Shown: positions 59,864-64,000 of the stretch, one piece after another | Position numbering within the stretch: the first letter of the stretch is position 1 | How the letters are laid out: the number at the start of each line of letters is the position of its first letter | Assembly (NCBI GenBank): GCA_025449115.1 | Contig: JAHLKC010000035.1 | Location: forward strand, 124,001 to 188,000 | DNA length: 64,000 bases | Source: Chytridium lagenaria | Taxonomy: Eukaryota > Chytridiomycota > Chytridiomycetes > Chytridiales > Chytridiaceae | Direction of reading: 5' to 3' | Made by a program: the position numbers and the translations under genes | The notes under the pieces: model-generated | Databases searched by the model: none | The model's input: only the letters and a program-made list of their open reading frames with translations | What the model was told of the DNA's origin: nothing

Positions 59864-60723
59864 CTCTGACTCGCTACACTACAGCAGACAGAGTGGTAAA
59901 GTGGATTGGGATTGAGGGATGAATGGGATGGATGGGTGGATGGGATGAATGTGAGAGGATGTTTTGGTGATGGAGTGAGTGAGTTGGGAATGGGAATGTG
60001 AGATGGAATGGGAGAGTGGAGTTGAGGGCAAGAAAGGCGAGAGTAGAAAGATGTTTTGAAAACCAGCCAACCAAACTGAAAGAAGGGAACTCCCTTCTTT
60101 TGCCTAATAATAATAAAGAAAGAAAAATGACGATTAATTAATTTTAACAATAATATTTAATAATAATAATACATATAATAATAATTTTGTTATAATTTTA
60201 TATTTTGAGAAACCAAAAAAAAAGAAATTAAAAAAATTTATTTTAAATATTTATTTAATTATTATTAATTTTATTTCCTCCAGTGTAATAAATATTTATT
60301 ACATACATAATAATACTGTAATATCTATTTAATATTATTATATATTCGGACAACATTCATTCAGACAATTTTAATAATAATAACTGATTCATTTTTTATT
60401 TTTACTAATTATTATTATTTTTTTTTTTTTTTGAGTCCGATCTAAATATCACTCACCTATTTAAAGTTCACTATACCAAAATGTCATAATACATATAAAT
60501 AAATAATAATATATGTCTTTATGTTATCACTAGAAATGTAATGTTGAGCGTGTCAGCATGTGGATGAATGTGTGTGTGTGTGTGTGTGTGCGTGTGCATG
60601 TATGTGTGTGTGTAGTATGCAGTAACCAGTGACTGACTGGTGATCGTGAGTCAAACAATAATGATAAGTGGTCCATTTTAATCCATAAAGGCAACATCCT
60701 CACTACCACCACCACCACCACCA
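59864..60723. other. AT-rich intergenic with microsatellites
   Basis: GGAT tetranucleotide runs lie in and beside cyclin intron 1 (59801-59825 and 59915-59945). A very AT-rich stretch spans 60125-60440, a GT/TG microsatellite lies at about 60570-60613 and a CCA run at 60703-60722. No gene is seen. Confidence 0.7.
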
Positions 60724-63573
60724 TCATCGCCCATCACCCTCCCTATCATCGCTCATCTCATCATTGTAGAGAAGTTCCGCGTGTTCGTTTTCATCTTCAT
60801 CCTCATCAAACTGAACACTTTCCTTTCGTGCAATCTCATTCTTGTGATCTCGTGCGTGATCTTCCTTCTTGTCCACGAGATCCATCTTGTAATCGTGCTC
60901 ATCAGCCTCCCCGTACTTTTCCCCTTCCATCTTCTTTTCGTCTGGTTCATCACTCGGACTCTCTTTCTCTTGCTCGCTACCATTGAGGGTCTCTTCTTCA
61001 CTCTCTAGATTCAGAGCCTTCTCTTTCTCTTGCTCGCTATCATTGAGGGTCCCTTCTTCAATCTCTAGATTCAGAGCCTTCTCTTTCTCTTGCTCGCTAT
61101 CATTGAGGGTCCCTTCTTCACTCTCTAGATTCAGAGCCTTCTCTTTCTCTTGCTCGCTATCATTGAGAGTCTCTTCTTCACTCTCTAGATTCAGAGCCTT
61201 CTCTTTTTCCAATACATCATTCACGCTTTCTCTCCCCTTTTCTTCTACTCCATCGCTCAAGCTTTCTTCCTGACTATTTAGTGCCACGGCCTTCTCTTTT
61301 GTAGTTCCATCATTCGCGCTCTCCCTCCCCACCTCTTCCGCTTCGTCGCTCAAGCTCCCATTTTGACTTTCTAGCACCACCGCTTTCTTTTTTGTCGCGT
61401 CCTCCTCCTGTTCGTCCCCACCTTCTTCTCTGCCGTCTTTTCCGATGGTTTCATCTGGTACCTTATCAATCAAAGGCTCCTGCTGAAGTTTCTTGCTTGC
61501 TTTCTATCGATGGCGCCTGCTGCCCTTCTGATCTTTTGTGGAAACAACTTCTTCTACTTCATCATCATCATTATTGTTTCTGTCGCCTTGACTCTTGCCT
61601 ACCAAGACTACGGCAGGCTGTTGCACATACGCCTCGACGGGTTTGCTTTCTGCCTCTTCAACTATAGCCGGCTGCTCTCCTACTTTGACTGGTTTACTTT
61701 CTGCCTTAGCAACCACCGCCTTCTGCTCCTTATCCTCCTTGAGCACTTCCAAGACACCCTTTTGCTGCTTCTCAGCCTTGACTACTTCCAGCACACTCTT
61801 TTGCTGCTTTTGAGCCTTGACTACTTCCAGTATCTCTTTCTGCTGCTTGTCGACCTTGATCACTTTAGGCACTCCCTGCGACTGCTTGTTAACCTTGAGC
61901 TTGTCAGGCAACTCCTTTTCCGACTGGTTGGCCTTGACCACTCCCGACCCCATCTCGGCTGCTCTTGCTTTTTAACTTTGGCCAATTTCACCTCACTCTC
62001 CCCAACCTCTTTCACCGCCTTCCCATCCCCGATCTTCTTTGCCTTAACCCAATTTCTCAACCTCTTTGACTTTCCAAACAACGTTTCCACACCCCCTCTT
62101 CAATCTCATGCTGTAGATTTACCACTGGCATATGTCGACGCATCTTATCAGCCTCTTTCCCATTCTTTGGGAGTTTGGCCCAGATTGTTTCAGTTTCTTT
62201 TCTTTGAATGAGGGGCACAGTGAATCGCTCGTCCCAGGTTGTACGGAGGACGTCAGAACGGTCACAGGTTTACCATCGCCCGCGCTGTGGACACCTTGTT
62301 CGTAGTAGTTTGTGCTGAAGGAGGTCTGGTTCGGGAAAGAAGGGTAGACCATTACCAGGCCTTGTATGTACATGTATTCGATGAGGAACCTGATTATTCT
62401 TAATGTTAATGATTGCACTTAAAAATGGGTAAAGAAATACAGCGATGAAGAGCTCGGCGAGGAGTTCAATCGTTTATAAACAAAATCAATACAACAACAT
62501 TTTGCATACCTCTTCCATGAATGCTTCCATAAATTCGACCTCGCATTCGGCAACGCCGGCAACATCCTCCCCTTCCGTTTCCTCCATTTAAAAAACTCAA
62601 TATACTCTTTCCATAACTTCCCAGAATACACCGCTCCCCAGCTACACGGCAGCTGCATATAATACAGCGACGTGCCTTCATACGTGGTATTGGCGAACGC
62701 CTTTTCAGGGGTCCATTTAGGGGGGTTTTGAGGATCGTCTGTGGGTGATATTTCGTCAAGCCTTGGTGTGTACAGTGAGCAGCCTATTGTCTTTTTGTGG
62801 TGAGAGACGGGGAGGAGGAAGAGCTTGGAACAGTGGAGAGCGTATTCGAAAAAAGGGGGGAGACTTCAACGTCGTCTTCCAGGAAAATGGCAAGGTCGTT
62901 GTCGTCTTTAGGCTTCCAAGCGTCCGTCATGAGCTTTTAATTGTAAGCATTAAGTATTTTGCACATAGTAGAAAAAAAAGTATAAAAGATGACATCCATT
63001 TACCTCCCCAAGCCCCGTTCCATTCGTCGCCACCCTCGTTTCATCCGCTCCTTTCCCTTCCACCATTTTCTTCCCAAACTCCCACTGAAACCCCCTCACA
63101 ACCTCCCAAACCTCGTCCCAGCCCCTTTCTCCACATGCATGATCAACTCCACATCCCTCCGATCCCCGTACTCGGCGCTCGCAAGACTCTCCAACAACCT
63201 CTTAAGACTCTTGACCCGTTTCCACGCAAACACGTGCAAGCTGATCCGCGGCTCCTGCCGTCGTTCCCGTGCCTTCACAACATTATGCAAGGAAAACTCG
63301 GTATGATGTTTGACGGCTGTGCGAGCGTAAAACTCGGAATCGACTTCATCGGAGAGGAGGGCGGAGAGAGCGGTACAGCCTGTACATTCGGTCAAGCTGT
63401 AGACGTCGACTAAAGGCCCATATGGGGATTTCTTTGTCGGAGGTTTCGCCAAAGTGTATAAACTCTCCTTCGGATTCTTTTGAAAACGTTGGCGTTTCAC
63501 CCTGAAGTAGCACCCACGCGATGAACAGATTCACGGTGATGCTGCAAAGGGCAAGGAACGATATGGCCTTCAT
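60724..63573 (-). CDS. GT-A-fold glycosyltransferase, type II membrane, with charged repeat tail
   Basis: Minus strand. The start chosen at 63573 gives MKAISFLALCSITVNLFIAW, a short hydrophobic signal anchor typical of Golgi type II enzymes; an upstream ATG at 63621 is possible. The lumenal part has PYGPLVDVYSLTECTGC, the nucleotide-sugar-fold start ISLHVFAWKRVKSLKRLLES, WKPKDDNDLAIFLEDDVEVS (metal-binding acidic motif) near 62890, CSWGAVYSGKLWKEYIEFF, SLVMVYPSFPNQ-type motif GLVMVYPSFPNQTSFSTNYY, and MPVVNLQHEIEEG near 62120. This is a family-2-like glycosyltransferase layout; donor and acceptor are unknown. Downstream, 62090..60724 encodes Lys/Glu/Val and Glu/Ser/Asp/Leu repeats that appear to be its C-terminal tail, though frameshifts near 62150, 62090 and 61500 leave open a separate gene. 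Introns are short. Confidence 0.7.
60961..61205 (-). repeat. four tandem 60-bp coding repeats
   Basis: Four units of exactly 60 bp (60961-61020, 61021-61080, 61081-61140, 61141-61200), almost identical, encode a 20-residue repeat of the form EKEKALNLESEE(G/E)TLNDSEQ. Non-identity is limited to a few positions per unit, so the array expanded recently. Confidence 0.95.
61735..61875 (-). repeat. 39-bp coding repeats (Lys/Gln/Val-rich)
   Basis: Degenerate units encode repeats of the form KQQK(E/S/G)(I/V)LEV(V/L)K(A/E). The pattern is 13 residues and distinct from the 20-residue array further along the same strand. Confidence 0.75.
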
Positions 63574-63641
63574 TTGTTGACACTTGTCAAAAAATAAAGT
63601 CTTGACAAACCTTCTTTTCAATCCAAAAAAAAAAAAAAAAG
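63574..63641. promoter_or_regulatory. 68-bp divergent promoter, glycosyltransferase / RPF1
   Basis: The gap between opposing ATGs contains an uninterrupted A run (about 63626-63640) directly before the RPF1 start. Poly(dA) tracts of this type exclude nucleosomes in fungal promoters. Confidence 0.5.
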
Positions 63642-64000
63642 ATGGTCAGTCCCAATGACATCAAGAACAAACGGAAGAGGGAGGAGGTGTACCATGCGCA
63701 AAAAGCAGAGAAGAATAAGGCCAAGTTGCAGAAGCGGATGAAGACGAGGAAGGAGGAGGAGGAAAATCCAGAGTTGAAGGAGGAGAGGTTGAAGAGTAAT
63801 GTACCTGCAACCATTGAAAATACGAGGGAAGCGGATGAGACGGTTGTCGGAGATGATGAAGAGGTAATTATCTTTCAACTTTTCACTCTTTTTAAGAACT
63901 TTTTTCTAATCGCCCTTACAGGTCCTTAAATCCGAAGAATCTGACGAATTCGCTCAATACTTTAACGGTCTGCCCCGAAGATCCTTATCACCACATCTCG
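63642..64000 (+). CDS. RPF1: ribosome production factor 1 (Brix family), 5' part
   Basis: Exon 1 (63642..63863) begins MVSPNDIKNKRKREEVYHAQ, continues as a Lys/Glu-rich helix and ends with the family motif LKSNVPATIENTREADETVV then DDEE. A 58-bp intron (63864..63921) leads to exon 2, SEESDEFAQYFNGLP, then PKILITTS, the start of the Brix domain. A missing C in the CCCC run near 63973-63976 breaks the frame between FNGL and PKILITTS. RPF1 acts in the nucleolus in 27S pre-rRNA processing for the 60S subunit. The window ends inside the gene. Confidence 0.9.

Noticed and set aside
60961..61205. Regular 60-bp repeats resembling an array of spaced repeats
   Set aside because: Units are contiguous, in frame and coding, with no spacers, and the sequence is eukaryotic. 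Not CRISPR.

Overview
The window looks like nuclear DNA from a zoosporic (flagellated) fungus, most likely a chytrid. Coding genes carry many short GT-AG introns (about 38-90 bp). Recognisable products are eukaryotic: the helicase-nuclease DNA2, a ciliary transition-zone RPGRIP1L-like protein, bystin/Enp1, mitochondrial MOCS1A-type GTP 3',8-cyclase, a B-type cyclin, a GT-A glycosyltransferase and RPF1. A cilium gene beside fungal-style housekeeping genes is the main reason for placing it in a flagellated lineage; the exact taxon is inference. Layout: 1.6-9.3 kb holds two paralogous putative seven-helix membrane proteins flanking an opposite-strand tetraspanin-like gene. About 9.4-39.7 kb is a transposon graveyard: decayed ORFs, a Crypton tyrosine-recombinase fragment, Ty1/copia gag and LTR pieces, a cysteine-cluster gene of the kind linked to KDZ transposons, a 4.8-kb composite unit present as a head-to-tail tandem pair, a further gag fragment, a DDE-type transposase split by a clean solo LTR, and two remnants with Ulp1/C48-protease signatures. 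About 39.7-64 kb is dense host sequence: a three-dsRBD protein, DNA2 (minus) divergent from RPGRIP1L (plus), bystin, MOCS1A, cyclin B (minus), a glycosyltransferase with a charged repeat tail (minus) and the start of RPF1 (plus, cut by the window end). Two divergent pairs share very short promoters: DNA2/RPGRIP1L (about 60 bp) and glycosyltransferase/RPF1 (about 68 bp). A pervasive pattern is single-base insertions or deletions, mostly in homopolymers, that break otherwise conserved reading frames, including in genes expected to be essential (DNA2, MOCS1A, cyclin B, RPF1). Allowing for them restores conserved motifs and, where tested, exon sums divisible by three (MOCS1A, cyclin B, both seven-helix genes). 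I therefore read them as consensus errors of an indel-prone assembly rather than mass pseudogenisation. Exon coordinates below are hand-derived from splice sites and conserved motifs.
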